Below are positions 1-8,505 of a DNA stretch of 64,000 nucleotides, piece after piece. Every line of letters starts with the position of its first letter. Position 1 is the stretch's first letter. Origin of the DNA: a virus. The notes beneath the pieces were generated by a model that was given only the letters and a program-made list of their open reading frames with translations, made no database searches and had not been told where the DNA came from. A program made the position numbers and the translations under genes. The stretch lies in the IMG/VR virus record IMGVR_UViG_3300009506_000001, positions 91,246 through 155,245 of that record. One strand, given 5' to 3'.

Positions 1-121
1 TGTTCATGCTCATTAGTCCTGTGTGGTGAGCAAGCCCAGTACTTGTGTCTACATCGTGCTGTTTGTTAGCGAAGAACGTACGGTATAGCACGTTCGAAAT
101 ATCAAAAACAAGGTACTTCAT
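1..121 (-). CDS. 5'-3' exonuclease / RNase H-like, N-terminal fragment
   Basis: An ATG on the minus strand at 121 opens a frame that runs off the left edge; about 40 codons are visible. The start MKYLVFDISNVLYRTFFANK, followed by a GLAHHTGLMSMN-like segment, is typical of the FEN1/T4 RNase H family, where the first aspartate (here in FDISN) binds metal. In T4-type phages this enzyme removes RNA primers and flaps. The ATG overlaps the TAA of the gene upstream (TAATG), so the two are probably translationally coupled. Only the first ~40 residues are seen, so the family call rests on the N-terminal motif. Confidence 0.6.
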   Translation of the reverse strand, partial: MKYLVFDISNVLYRTFFANKQHDVDTSTGLAHHTGLMSMN

Positions 122-516
122 TATTCGTTCTCGTTGTATTGGTCGTCAGCCATATCTTCTGCTACCTGCTTAGCAAGCACAGCGACGTAGCGTTGGATAA
201 CGGCATTGTCATCGACGCCAGTGTATCCATTGTCACGGAGATGCTTTACAAAAGCATCATTCCAGTCGAGGTCAATCTTGATGCCTTTTTCGGGGTCTTG
301 GACGATACCTTTGATCTCGACCCATGGTTCCTCAGAGGCCTTCATTCGAGCAGCCTCTTCTTCACGAGCCTTTTCCTCGGCAGCTAGACGAGCACGCTCT
401 TCTTCACGAGCCCTTTTTTCAGCTTCAGCAATTTCCTTGCGACGCCTTTCGTCCTCTTCACGAATCTCAGCGAGAAGCTCATCTTTTAGTGTTTTTCTGC
501 TTTTCCATCCGAACAT
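121..516 (-). CDS. Coiled-coil protein of unknown function
   Basis: A 131-residue protein. Residues ~10-62 are an uninterrupted run of Glu, Arg, Lys and Ala, predicted as a charged helical coiled coil. A C-terminal part of ~65 residues (EPWVEIKG..., LDWNDAFVKHLRDNGY) looks globular. A clear AAGGA ribosome binding site precedes the ATG at 516. It sits directly upstream of the exonuclease fragment in the replication block, which suggests but does not prove a DNA metabolism role. I do not recognise the family. Confidence 0.75.
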   Translation of the reverse strand: MFGWKSRKTLKDELLAEIREEDERRRKEIAEAEKRAREEERARLAAEEKAREEEAARMKASEEPWVEIKGIVQDPEKGIKIDLDWNDAFVKHLRDNGYTGVDDNAVIQRYVAVLAKQVAEDMADDQYNENE

Positions 517-701
517 TGTTGGTTCCTTATATGAATCTTTTTAAGTGCTTCCAACTGTCGTTTGGCCCTACAACATTTAAGCAGTTCCTCAGATGAGCAG
601 GAAATAACCCCAGGACCAGAGATCCGAACTGACTTCTTGTGTGGACATTCCTTAGAAGGATCTTCCTCACAACGTGTGTTGTATAGACGTTCGTCTGACA
701 T
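486..701 (-). CDS. Small cysteine-rich protein, hypothetical
   Basis: A 71-residue frame with six cysteines, some in a CEEDPSKECPHKK arrangement that could bind metal. Its ATG at 701 lies just past the sliding clamp stop and has an AAGGT site upstream. Its 3' end overlaps the next gene by 31 bases, more than usual here, which lowers confidence. No function recognised. Confidence 0.5.
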   Translation of the reverse strand: MSDERLYNTRCEEDPSKECPHKKSVRISGPGVISCSSEELLKCCRAKRQLEALKKIHIRNQQCSDGKAEKH

Positions 702-702
702 C

Positions 703-1407
703 TTATACCTTTGGAAGTACGTAGACTCCTAGACCACTGACCTTGACGAGCATGGTGCCTTTTCCGCCGACGCTGAAATGATCAACAGAACTATCCTTAA
801 ACAGAGCCAGGAGTGTCTTTACAGGGTACTTATACGTAAATTTACCTTCGCTTCCCTCTGTGAGCGGTGTTGCTTTTTCAGCAAACTGGTGCTCAAACGT
901 GTCATTGTTCACGTCAACCAGCGAGAAATGCACTCCGTCTCCGTCGCTGTGAAACTCGACAAGGTCAGAGCCCATTGCAGCAGCACCTTTCTGGAGTAGC
1001 TTGACAGCCTCTGCTGTGACATCTACACGAGCACTTGGTTCGTCATTAATGACACGAGGAGCACGGATCGTTGTTGGGTTGGCACACCGATAATCAACTT
1101 TGGTGCCTTTTGCTTTCAGTGTTAGGGACCGAACGAATCCTTTGTCGCTGCCATCCATCACAGCCTCGACTGCAAACCCGTCTAGGTCTTTAACAACATC
1201 CAGACGCTGTAGAAATACATCTGTACGATTCAGGCCAATCGAGCCAATTTCCAATTCAGGGACCTCCTTTTCAAGAAGAACGACTGTGTGGTTATCGGCA
1301 AGGCCTCGTACACTTTCAGGATCGATGATGATGCTGTCAATATCAACGATACCAGCAGTGTGGACAACATTCTGAATAAAGGAAAGGGTTTCATCGGATA
1401 GTTTCAT
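703..1407 (-). CDS. Sliding clamp (gp45-like processivity factor)
   Basis: A 234-residue protein close in length to T4 gp45 (228). It begins MKLSDETLSFIQNV and carries the repeating beta-strand pattern of the clamp family, with a hydrophobic C-terminal strand (LVKVSGLGVYVLP). The clamp trimer rings DNA, tethers the polymerase and, in T4, also activates late transcription. The family B polymerase lies three genes upstream on the same strand. The clamp loader is not in the window. The call rests on overall sequence character and context, not on a catalytic motif. Confidence 0.75.
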   Translation of the reverse strand: MKLSDETLSFIQNVVHTAGIVDIDSIIIDPESVRGLADNHTVVLLEKEVPELEIGSIGLNRTDVFLQRLDVVKDLDGFAVEAVMDGSDKGFVRSLTLKAKGTKVDYRCANPTTIRAPRVINDEPSARVDVTAEAVKLLQKGAAAMGSDLVEFHSDGDGVHFSLVDVNNDTFEHQFAEKATPLTEGSEGKFTYKYPVKTLLALFKDSSVDHFSVGGKGTMLVKVSGLGVYVLPKV

Positions 1408-1445
1408 TGTTATTATCTCTTATTGTTAGTTTGGTCTTAACTATA

Positions 1446-1856
1446 CTAAAATTGAAGCAAATTGTCAACCACATCCTGTTGCTTTTGTTCTTCAAGCTCT
1501 TTTGGGTTTTTCCATTCTTGAATTAGAAAACCGTGCTTTCGTTTAACCCATTCAGCGAAAACGTGCCGATGACAAAAGTCGGTAGGTGTTTCATAACACA
1601 GGAAGTATGTTGGATGTGGCCAGGAGTTCAACCAGTTGAGCCATCCCATGCTGAGTTCCAGTCTGTTTAGCTGGGCTAAGTACTGCCGTGCATATTCTTC
1701 TTCGCTAATGCGACCCTCTTTCACGCCGCAGATCATGTCCCATGTTGGGGCAATAATTTTTAGGTGTGGCCCTTTAAACCAATCAGGGGGTCTGCGGCTA
1801 ATTGAAACCGCGTTTGGGTCTGTTCCCTTACGAGCGTAATTAGATGTGTAGATCAT
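1446..1856 (-). CDS. DUF488-like protein
   Basis: A 136-residue protein with hallmarks of the DUF488 family: an N-terminal IYTSNYARKG segment, a central WDMICGVKEGRISEEEYARQY helix and a CYETPTDFCHRHVFAEW segment like the conserved C-x-E...C-H-R block. The biochemical role of DUF488 is not settled. The ATG overlaps the preceding TGA, as expected for an operon. It ends in TAG, showing that amber is read as stop here. Confidence 0.65.
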   Translation of the reverse strand: MIYTSNYARKGTDPNAVSISRRPPDWFKGPHLKIIAPTWDMICGVKEGRISEEEYARQYLAQLNRLELSMGWLNWLNSWPHPTYFLCYETPTDFCHRHVFAEWVKRKHGFLIQEWKNPKELEEQKQQDVVDNLLQF

Positions 1857-2071
1857 TCTTTATCTCGAACAACCAGGGCAAGTGCACACATGGCACTGTA
1901 ACGCATGTCCCTTATGCGAGGGTTATTGATGGCCTCTTCCATTTTTTCGACCATCATTAGTATGCTCTTTCGAAGAAAGTCCTCATCGACGTCCTGACGT
2001 TCGGTCAGTGCACCAAGCACCTTCATGTCGTTACAAACGATCGCCGCCACTTTCTGGTATTCGTCAACCAT
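1853..2071 (-). CDS. Small hypothetical protein
   Basis: A 72-residue, mostly helical protein (MVDEYQKVAAIVCND... to ...ALALVVRDKE) between the DNA polymerase and the DUF488-like gene. Its start overlaps the polymerase stop and its stop overlaps the next start, so it belongs to the same transcript. No motif is recognisable. Confidence 0.7.
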   Translation of the reverse strand: MVDEYQKVAAIVCNDMKVLGALTERQDVDEDFLRKSILMMVEKMEEAINNPRIRDMRYSAMCALALVVRDKE

Positions 2072-4623
2072 TAGAACCCTAGTAAATCTTCTACAACAAG
2101 CGATTGTGCTGTTGGTACTTCTTTACCAATAGCCTTGATAATGTTACCCAGTGGATTGTCAACAAGTCGTTCAATGTGCATTTGTCGATTGATTGTGAAG
2201 TTCTCCAAGAACCACTCCGGTACATCGTGCAAGTCAGTTGGAAGTGCAATGCTCTTGAACTTGCCGTACTTCTTCGTTAGGTAGAAAACCTTAATCTTCA
2301 TACCAGACGTAATTGCACCGCTAACACGATCGCCGTGCTGCTCGATCATCTTGTTGTAGTGAATTGCTGCAGCAACATGCCCAGGCAAACGAGTATTCGG
2401 ATCATGTTCAAGGTTGGTTGTGTATTCCTCAACCTTGTTGACGCCTTTAGGAAGACCAATCGCCATAATGTCATCGGTGGTTTCAATGTAGTGCTTGAAT
2501 TCAACAATATCGTTAGCGATATCGGCCCATTCTTCGCCCTTGAGCAACCGACCCACGTATTCATTCAACTTTTTACCAACAGCAGGTGGAATTGTTGTTT
2601 TCTTTGTGTCCAAGCCCATAACTTTGAGCTTATCAACCTTCTCGCCTTCGTTGTCGATTACACGAAGGATGTAGCGTTTCTTTTCAACGAAGATCCCACG
2701 AGAAGCGACAACTTCTCGACCAGCCTTGATAATATCATCGAACCCTGGCTGACACAAGAACGTCTCACGCATGAATTCCTGGAACGATGCTGTGACCTTT
2801 TCGCCAGCAGCATCAGCAATCACAACAGCCTCTTCAGCATTCTCGGCAAACAAGGCAAAGTATGTGGAGTCTGTGTCACCATATAGAACAGCCTCACCGC
2901 TAGCATCATATACACCAGTCATCACTTCGTTCGTTTTTGCACACTGATGTCGAAGGATAGCACGACCTGTGCCAGTTGTACTCTCGCCCATACGTAAGTC
3001 AGAATACCTGAAGTATGCGTTGTTGAGAGCACCGTACAAGCTGTTTAGCTTGATCTTGTATACGTATTGTAACCGGTCATAATACGACTTCTTGCCTTTG
3101 TCCTCTGCCTCTGCTTTCAGTGCCTGATATTTCTTACGAGTAGCGTACCAGTCTTCAAGTATGGCTGGAATGATGCCTTTCTTCTCCTGTGAGAAGACAG
3201 TACCGAACCCACTGATGGCCCATTTACGTTCTCGCATTACAGAACGCCACTCTTCGCCCGTGTATTCTTCTTCGGAGCCATCTTCGTAGGCAAGAACTAA
3301 CGTCACCATTGTCCCTTTAGCAATGTTCTCGGCCGCCTTCGCACAGTCGTCAAACTGACCAATGAGCGTTTCAGGACTAATATTGATAGAGCGAATAGCA
3401 GAAGGATACAGCGAATTGATGTCGATTGATCCAATCCAATCATGCATACCTGTCTTTGGTTCGAGCACAAACGCCCCTGCAATACTGCCCTGCTCGGGAT
3501 CACCCATGTCAGGAAAACGCATGTCCATCTCATGCACAATGTAGTTGTTGATAGCAAGCTCAGCGAGTTTTAGTGTGCCTGTAACATGCTTCCACAACCC
3601 AGTAGAAAGGTGGTACATTTCATTTGCCAGAGCAACGTATCCTAGCTTTTCTTCAAACCCCTTTAGGACCTCCGTGTCACGAAGGTTGTATCGACAGAAC
3701 CAAGCAAAGTCATTTCGATACAAATCAGCCAAGGTGCCATTGTATTCCAACTTTGGTAGGTCAGGAAGCATTTCGTCGGCAATCGATTCCAACTTGTACG
3801 AAGGACGTTCAGCCATCTCATACTTCTTGAATAGAGCAAGATAGTCACAGCTGATACGACCATGAAGGTCAATTGTTGTGTTAGTGCGACCGAACATCTC
3901 AACTTCACGATACTTAGGGCGTCCAGCATGTGGGAATGACAACATGTCGAAGTACTTCATGCCAAGCGTGCGTTCAAGGCGTTTCGCTATATAAGGTACG
4001 TCGAAGAAGTCACTGTTCCAACCTGCAATGAGGTCAGCATCTTCAATCTCGCCAATAATGCTGAGAAGCAATTCTTTTTCGTTTTCGCAGAGGTAAACTT
4101 CGATCTCTGTGTCATCTGGATACTCCTCGATCTCGTTCATCTTCTTGGAGAGAGATTCTTCGGTCCAGGTTTGACCGTCAGGAGGAACCGCGTACAACAC
4201 CATCCTATGTTCCCATTGGTGATACATAGCGATGGAGTTGATTGGAGCGTAAGGGTTATCAACGCTAGAGAACCCTATCTCGGTATTGTAATCAACCTCA
4301 ATATCAAGAAAGGTGATATGGAGCTTGGGAGCTGGAACCTGATAGTACCGCTCGGAAAGAAACTTTAGTTCGGGTGGAAGATCTGACTCGAACATTTCAA
4401 CACCACTGCCACGACATTCACTACGAGCGGCGTTGTATTCTTCGTTTGTTGCAAAATCGTGACGAGTGAGTTTGTCACCGTAAATGCTTACGTGCTTACC
4501 TTTGGGATCTTTCGTGAAGAAATAGTACGGAGCACGGTGATTGTTAAGAGTTCTTTCACCGTCCTCCGTACGTTCCCAAACAATGATATCGTCGCCCTTT
4601 CGGACAGCAGATATGTAGCTCAT
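2071..4623 (-). CDS. Family B DNA polymerase with 3'-5' exonuclease (gp43-like)
   Basis: An 850-residue replicative polymerase, slightly shorter than T4 gp43 (898). The proofreading domain shows Exo I (FLDIEVDY, D107/E109), Exo II (AGWNSDFFDVPYI, from ~200) and Exo III (YNLRDTEVL, ~312-320). The polymerase domain shows motif A (DINSLYPS, from D401), motif B (KIKLNSLYGALNN, from ~523) and motif C (YGDTDS, from 581). All catalytic acidic residues are present, so it should be active for synthesis and proofreading. It copies the phage genome together with the clamp and helicase encoded nearby. It is not split and has no intron. Confidence 0.97.
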   Translation of the reverse strand: MSYISAVRKGDDIIVWERTEDGERTLNNHRAPYYFFTKDPKGKHVSIYGDKLTRHDFATNEEYNAARSECRGSGVEMFESDLPPELKFLSERYYQVPAPKLHITFLDIEVDYNTEIGFSSVDNPYAPINSIAMYHQWEHRMVLYAVPPDGQTWTEESLSKKMNEIEEYPDDTEIEVYLCENEKELLLSIIGEIEDADLIAGWNSDFFDVPYIAKRLERTLGMKYFDMLSFPHAGRPKYREVEMFGRTNTTIDLHGRISCDYLALFKKYEMAERPSYKLESIADEMLPDLPKLEYNGTLADLYRNDFAWFCRYNLRDTEVLKGFEEKLGYVALANEMYHLSTGLWKHVTGTLKLAELAINNYIVHEMDMRFPDMGDPEQGSIAGAFVLEPKTGMHDWIGSIDINSLYPSAIRSINISPETLIGQFDDCAKAAENIAKGTMVTLVLAYEDGSEEEYTGEEWRSVMRERKWAISGFGTVFSQEKKGIIPAILEDWYATRKKYQALKAEAEDKGKKSYYDRLQYVYKIKLNSLYGALNNAYFRYSDLRMGESTTGTGRAILRHQCAKTNEVMTGVYDASGEAVLYGDTDSTYFALFAENAEEAVVIADAAGEKVTASFQEFMRETFLCQPGFDDIIKAGREVVASRGIFVEKKRYILRVIDNEGEKVDKLKVMGLDTKKTTIPPAVGKKLNEYVGRLLKGEEWADIANDIVEFKHYIETTDDIMAIGLPKGVNKVEEYTTNLEHDPNTRLPGHVAAAIHYNKMIEQHGDRVSGAITSGMKIKVFYLTKKYGKFKSIALPTDLHDVPEWFLENFTINRQMHIERLVDNPLGNIIKAIGKEVPTAQSLVVEDLLGF

Positions 4624-4902
4624 TTACGCAGCATCCTCGTCTTCTTTGCGGCCTTCAACAAGGGTTTCGTACAGGATCGAAAACTCTTCATTCTCTGCCT
4701 GAACATCTGCGTAGTTGTGTTTGTACATGGTGCTGGCGATCTTGCGAATCATCTTCTTGTCGACGCCATACTTGTTTGCTGCTTCGGCAAGAATTTCCTT
4801 GATAGCGTCACGCTCGGCATCGATGCGAAGGAAACAGTTGGTGATTTCGCCAATGGCCATCTTGAGCTTCTGACGATCGTTCGGACTGCTAGGTAGGGAC
4901 AT
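4624..4902 (-). CDS. DsbA-like small DNA-binding protein
   Basis: A 92-residue helical protein directly upstream of the polymerase, whose ATG abuts this stop. The middle and end (AEAANKYGVDKKMIRKIASTMYKHN, then AENEEFSILYETLV) resemble T4 DsbA, a double-stranded DNA-binding protein linked to late transcription. The match is from memory of the family pattern, so an unrelated helical protein cannot be excluded. An AAGGAGAATAA-type site precedes the ATG. Confidence 0.5.
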   Translation of the reverse strand: MSLPSSPNDRQKLKMAIGEITNCFLRIDAERDAIKEILAEAANKYGVDKKMIRKIASTMYKHNYADVQAENEEFSILYETLVEGRKEDEDAA

Positions 4903-4968
4903 AGTTATTCTCCTTATAGTTATAATTTTGTGTTGTTACTATACGACGGGGAGCCGTATTAGACAACT

Positions 4969-5565
4969 TTACCTGTAAAATAGGTGGGAACCTATTTGTG
5001 CTACTTGCTTGTAATGGTTGCTCCAGTATGGGTCAACATACTTGGCATGATAGAGGTAAGCACCATTAGTGAGGTCATGGATGTACGCACCATCAGCAAA
5101 CGCACTCGCTATGAGTTGGGCACGTTGCCATGCTTGAGGGTTTTTGGGTTTGTCGGAGCGACCATCTAGTGTCCATGAAAATTGGGCCACGTACTTGCCT
5201 GTACGTTTGTCTTTGTTTTTCTGCCACACAACCTCACAGACCGTGTTCGGATAATATTTAGACCGGACCCTATGCATGGTCACTAATCCGATGGCCAATT
5301 TCCCCTCTAGGTCTTGGTCGCGGGCCTCCCAGTATATGTTGAGTGCGAGACACTTTTCGTCCTCCGATGAGAACGTGTAAGACATTGGTATTTTCAAGTC
5401 CTTTTTCTGAGCGGGTGGGGCTTTCGGTATAGGCAGGCTTTCCTGTGGAGGCAGGATAAGAACGGTGTGGGTCTGGGCCATGCCCACGTTCACACCGAGT
5501 TGGAAAGCAATGTAAAAGTCGATCACGAACATTGTGATCGCCACGAAAACTGATAGTGTCCTCAT
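4969..5565 (-). CDS. Cell wall hydrolase of the SleB type, membrane-anchored
   Basis: A 198-residue protein. Residues ~4-27 form one hydrophobic segment (signal anchor), followed by a Pro-rich linker and a hydrolase domain from ~65. The domain has the SleB/CwlJ (Hydrolase_2) pattern: LALNIYWEARDQ with the probable catalytic Glu, GKLAIGLVTMHRVRSKYYPNTVCEVVW, then a terminal GAYLYHA and a Tyr-rich end. It should cut peptidoglycan from the periplasmic side, consistent with a signal-anchor-release endolysin. No holin or spanin was identified nearby. SleB-type enzymes are common in alphaproteobacteria and their phages. Confidence 0.8.
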   Translation of the reverse strand: MRTLSVFVAITMFVIDFYIAFQLGVNVGMAQTHTVLILPPQESLPIPKAPPAQKKDLKIPMSYTFSSEDEKCLALNIYWEARDQDLEGKLAIGLVTMHRVRSKYYPNTVCEVVWQKNKDKRTGKYVAQFSWTLDGRSDKPKNPQAWQRAQLIASAFADGAYIHDLTNGAYLYHAKYVDPYWSNHYKQVAQIGSHLFYR

Positions 5566-5600
5566 TTCCCCATATTACTATAGAATAGGGGTTAAGTCAA

Positions 5601-6221
5601 CTAGGCGATCTCCTCAAACCAAGTTGTGTAGTCACCTGGAAAATCAGCGGGATCATACAGATAGGGCTCAGATGCAGCAATATGAAAACGCACTTGGTAG
5701 GAATCCCCTGCTAGAATAGGTGTTGTGCCATTAATAAAGTGAGGTTCACTAGGGAACAAAACCAATGTGCTACGATTAGGATTGAAGCCAAATTGGTGCT
5801 GTGGGAATTCAACTTTGCCACCATATACTTCGAAGTCGCCATCGAATGGAACACAGTCTTGATAGTCACACAAAAATATGATACCCGTAAGGTCCCGATC
5901 TTTTGTGCGAACCCACTTCTTGCCCATATAGCTGCTGTTCTCGCAGTGAGGCTTTTCACCTTGGCAGCCTTGCGGATACCATTCGAACATCATTGTGGTG
6001 GTGCCACGATACTCAAACCCATAGTGCTCTTCGAGTTTTGGAATCAGTGGACGTAGGTGTTCAAATATTACCTCTTCGGAGCGATCATGTGATCGCATCG
6101 ACTTAATAGGTACGTCCTCTACGTTTCGGTCGGGGTAATTGAAGTTGAGATCATCAACAATTTGTTCGCACAGAAGTGGTGACAGGAAATCCTGTACCAC
6201 ATAGAACGGTGACTTAACCAT
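5601..6221 (-). CDS. 2-oxoglutarate/Fe(II)-dependent oxygenase
   Basis: A 206-residue protein with the jelly-roll oxygenase layout: FLSPLLCEQIVDDL near the start, iron-site PHCENSS (H-x-E rather than the usual H-x-D) near residue 98, and a distal HFINGTTPILAGDSYQVRFHI with the second His and the 2OG-binding Arg. Such enzymes hydroxylate proteins, nucleobases or small molecules; the substrate is not apparent. T4-type marine phages often carry several. It ends in TAG and overlaps the start-stop of the protease-like gene upstream. Confidence 0.75.
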   Translation of the reverse strand: MVKSPFYVVQDFLSPLLCEQIVDDLNFNYPDRNVEDVPIKSMRSHDRSEEVIFEHLRPLIPKLEEHYGFEYRGTTTMMFEWYPQGCQGEKPHCENSSYMGKKWVRTKDRDLTGIIFLCDYQDCVPFDGDFEVYGGKVEFPQHQFGFNPNRSTLVLFPSEPHFINGTTPILAGDSYQVRFHIAASEPYLYDPADFPGDYTTWFEEIA

Positions 6222-7126
6222 TATTTCACCTGCTTTATGATTTCGTCAGCTAAACCAAATTCCTTAACAAGGCCAAGGATCATTTGGTGTACCTTTTCGT
6301 TAGTCAGAGTTGTCTCTTCAAGTACAGTAATGTCTTTGTATAGGTCCTGGAGTGCATCCCAATCTACATCCTCGAAACGGTTATGTTGCTTGGTAGGATC
6401 AACAAGGAAGTTTCCTCGCTCAAGGATATTCTGTCCGATAAGGATTTTATCCTGCATCTGTGAGCGATCATTTAGATTGAATTTGGCATTCTGAATATCT
6501 TTACCGGCAATGGAAATATTCAAAGCAATGACAGGACGGTACTCCGAACCTTCCGACGTCTTAATAGCAGCCTGATCGATGAGCTCGGTACGAATCGTGT
6601 TATTGGATAGTAGGCTAGAACGGAACTCAACCATGTTGCGCCCGGAATCAACTTTCCATTCTTCGCAGTGTAGAGAGGATAAGTTTGCACCTGTATCAAC
6701 TTTACCGGTCAGCTGTTTATTGAACTGTGGGAAACGAATCGTAACACTATCAGCAACGACAGCTTGGTTTTCACGAAGACTGTGCTCACCGGTTTCTAGG
6801 TCGGCTCTTGCTCTTGCGGCACTGTTTGTAACGGCACGGGCAGGTCGAACAGAAAGGGTGCGATCTAGTGCCCAAATAAGAATGATCCACTCCTGCAACC
6901 GCCGCTCCTCAACTGTGTTTTTCCAGTCGGGGCTGGCCTTAACGTGTGGCTCAACGGCGTAAACAACAAACAGTTTTTTGTTTTCGTTTTTCATCTCAGG
7001 AACAGTATGGCCAACAGCAGTAGAGTAATGGTATGGAATGCCCATAACCATAATGTCGCGAGGTAGCGTGAATCGACCTAGTCGAAAGGCCTCGTTTAGC
7101 TGTTCTAAAGATTCAAATTCGTTCAT
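6221..7126 (-). CDS. Retropepsin-like aspartic protease (RimK-associated Zn_protease family)
   Basis: A 301-residue protein. Residues ~130-250 match the family annotated as ATP-dependent zinc protease but folded like retropepsin: VTIRFPQFNKQLTGKVDTGANLS with the catalytic DTG, then RPVIALNISIAGKDIQNAKFNLNDRS and DKILIGQNILERGNFLVDP. The first ~120 residues and the C-terminal ~50 are unrecognised. The family appears in T4-type phages of cyanobacteria and alphaproteobacteria, where the substrate is unknown. It overlaps the nuclease gene upstream by four bases. Confidence 0.75.
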   Translation of the reverse strand: MNEFESLEQLNEAFRLGRFTLPRDIMVMGIPYHYSTAVGHTVPEMKNENKKLFVVYAVEPHVKASPDWKNTVEERRLQEWIILIWALDRTLSVRPARAVTNSAARARADLETGEHSLRENQAVVADSVTIRFPQFNKQLTGKVDTGANLSSLHCEEWKVDSGRNMVEFRSSLLSNNTIRTELIDQAAIKTSEGSEYRPVIALNISIAGKDIQNAKFNLNDRSQMQDKILIGQNILERGNFLVDPTKQHNRFEDVDWDALQDLYKDITVLEETTLTNEKVHQMILGLVKEFGLADEIIKQVK

Positions 7127-7794
7127 GACTTCCCTTTCTGTTTCTTGTAAAACATATTTATGCGATCCACTAAAGGCTTGACGTAATCGTCAATTTTTCG
7201 CTTGAATAACAACGGCATCATGCCTTTTTCCACCGCTATAAGCACGACAATGTCCTCAATAAACTCACCGAACAGTTCATCATACATCAGAGCATACGCT
7301 GTACATTGGAGGAAATAATCTTCAATCATGTCTTCAGTTTTGTTGTTATTTGAGGTCTTGAAATCGATGATAGATAGCACACCGTCGTATTCGGCAACTA
7401 GATCAACACGCCCTGCTATTTTGAGCATGTCGCTGTAAAGCGGAACCTCTTGGGCACGAATGTTGCTAACCTTATTCAAACGAAGCTTCAACTGGTTGAA
7501 CAGCTTCACGTTTAATGGGTCGTGTCCCTTAGCGGGGTTCTCGACGTTATTAAGGTAATCCTCAGCCAGTTTGTGAACAGCTGTGCCACGTTCGGCACAT
7601 CGCTTCATCTCCTTATCAGCCTTTTGAGGACCAAGACTGTTACGCCAATCTTCTAACCAAGGTTTTTCTTTGGCACCAAGAACGGTGGTGACGGATGGGT
7701 ATTTCACCCCCGAAGGTGTTGTGTACCAACGTTGTCCGTTTGTGATTTTGTCTGTAAGTTCCTGAATAGGTGGAACGTTTGTGTGAATAAACAT
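7123..7794 (-). CDS. PD-(D/E)XK exonuclease, RecB/Cas4-like
   Basis: A 223-residue nuclease. The core shows an early CAERGTAVHKLAEDYL helix, the metal site in EVPLYSDMLKIAGRVDLVAEYDG (G-x-x-D) and IIDFKTSNN (D-x-K), then QCTAYALMYDEL. This arrangement belongs to PD-(D/E)XK exonucleases related to RecB and Cas4, found in T4-type phages near replication genes. It probably processes DNA ends during recombination or genome maturation (inference). A CTAAATA element lies just upstream. Confidence 0.8.
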   Translation of the reverse strand: MFIHTNVPPIQELTDKITNGQRWYTTPSGVKYPSVTTVLGAKEKPWLEDWRNSLGPQKADKEMKRCAERGTAVHKLAEDYLNNVENPAKGHDPLNVKLFNQLKLRLNKVSNIRAQEVPLYSDMLKIAGRVDLVAEYDGVLSIIDFKTSNNNKTEDMIEDYFLQCTAYALMYDELFGEFIEDIVVLIAVEKGMMPLLFKRKIDDYVKPLVDRINMFYKKQKGKS

Positions 7795-7809
7795 GAAGTA
7801 TTTAGCTTC

Positions 7810-8142
7810 TTATTTTCCTGCCAAACGTCTGTTCATCCTTGTGACTAGTTTCGACTGTTGTTGGTGCTTAGAGATTCTGGTCTTCATGACACGTACTCCC
7901 TTGCGAGCACGGTTGACTTTCTTACCATGACGACGTTTCTTAGGGTCCTTTCTTTTCGCACACGCTTGTGGTGTAGCGACTATTTTACCTTTTTTTGGAC
8001 CAGAAGTGCAACGGAATTGACGCTTTATTTGTCCACCCACCCGTTTGAACTGACGAATAGCGGCTTCAGAAAGAATGTTACCCTCTTCGTCTAGGTATAC
8101 TTCCTCGCAACATTCTTCACAAATGATTTCGAAAAGTTTCAT
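7810..8142 (-). CDS. Basic protein with N-terminal MKL leader, hypothetical
   Basis: A 110-residue protein. The start MKLFEIICEECCEE resembles a T4 capsid-targeting leader with a possible (L/I)-x-E cleavage site. The rest is strongly basic (KKGKIVATPQACAKRKDPKKRRHGKK, then RARKGVRVMKTRIS). A small basic protein that may be packed into the head with DNA would fit, but this is inference. It is coupled to the next two genes by overlap. Confidence 0.7.
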   Translation of the reverse strand: MKLFEIICEECCEEVYLDEEGNILSEAAIRQFKRVGGQIKRQFRCTSGPKKGKIVATPQACAKRKDPKKRRHGKKVNRARKGVRVMKTRISKHQQQSKLVTRMNRRLAGK

Positions 8143-8504
8143 GCTGGTACTCCTGTTGTTCCTGGTGTAGCGGCTCCCTGCTGTTGTCCCTGTGCTTTTG
8201 TCTGGGCAGTCAACGCTTGTTCTTTGCGAGCAAGGTCCATTTTCATTCTAGCGATTCGCTCTTCCATCTTTTTGATCTGCAGGCGTTCCGTAGCTAATGG
8301 ATCATTAGCCTTGTTGGCTTGGATTGCCTTTTCTTTATTCTGTAGGTCCTGCTGCTGAGCACGAATAGCACGTTGCGGTGATGCAGTTGCAACTTTTTGT
8401 GCTTTCTTTGCCTGAGCAACAACGTCGGCCGGCGACATCGTGGCAGGGTCAAAGGAGATGGTCTGCTCAAGCTCGGACAGATATTCTTTGAATGTCCTAT
8501 CCAT
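8139..8504 (-). CDS. Coiled-coil protein, hypothetical
   Basis: A 121-residue protein starting MDRTFKEYLSELEQT, again close to the T4 internal-protein leader pattern. A long charged helix follows from ~residue 45 to 105 (Gln, Lys, Ala, Glu rich), then a Gly/Ala/Thr tail. It overlaps its upstream neighbour's stop region and lies in a run of similar proteins, consistent with a prohead or virion role that cannot be confirmed. Confidence 0.7.
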   Translation of the reverse strand: MDRTFKEYLSELEQTISFDPATMSPADVVAQAKKAQKVATASPQRAIRAQQQDLQNKEKAIQANKANDPLATERLQIKKMEERIARMKMDLARKEQALTAQTKAQGQQQGAATPGTTGVPA

Positions 8505-8505
8505 T

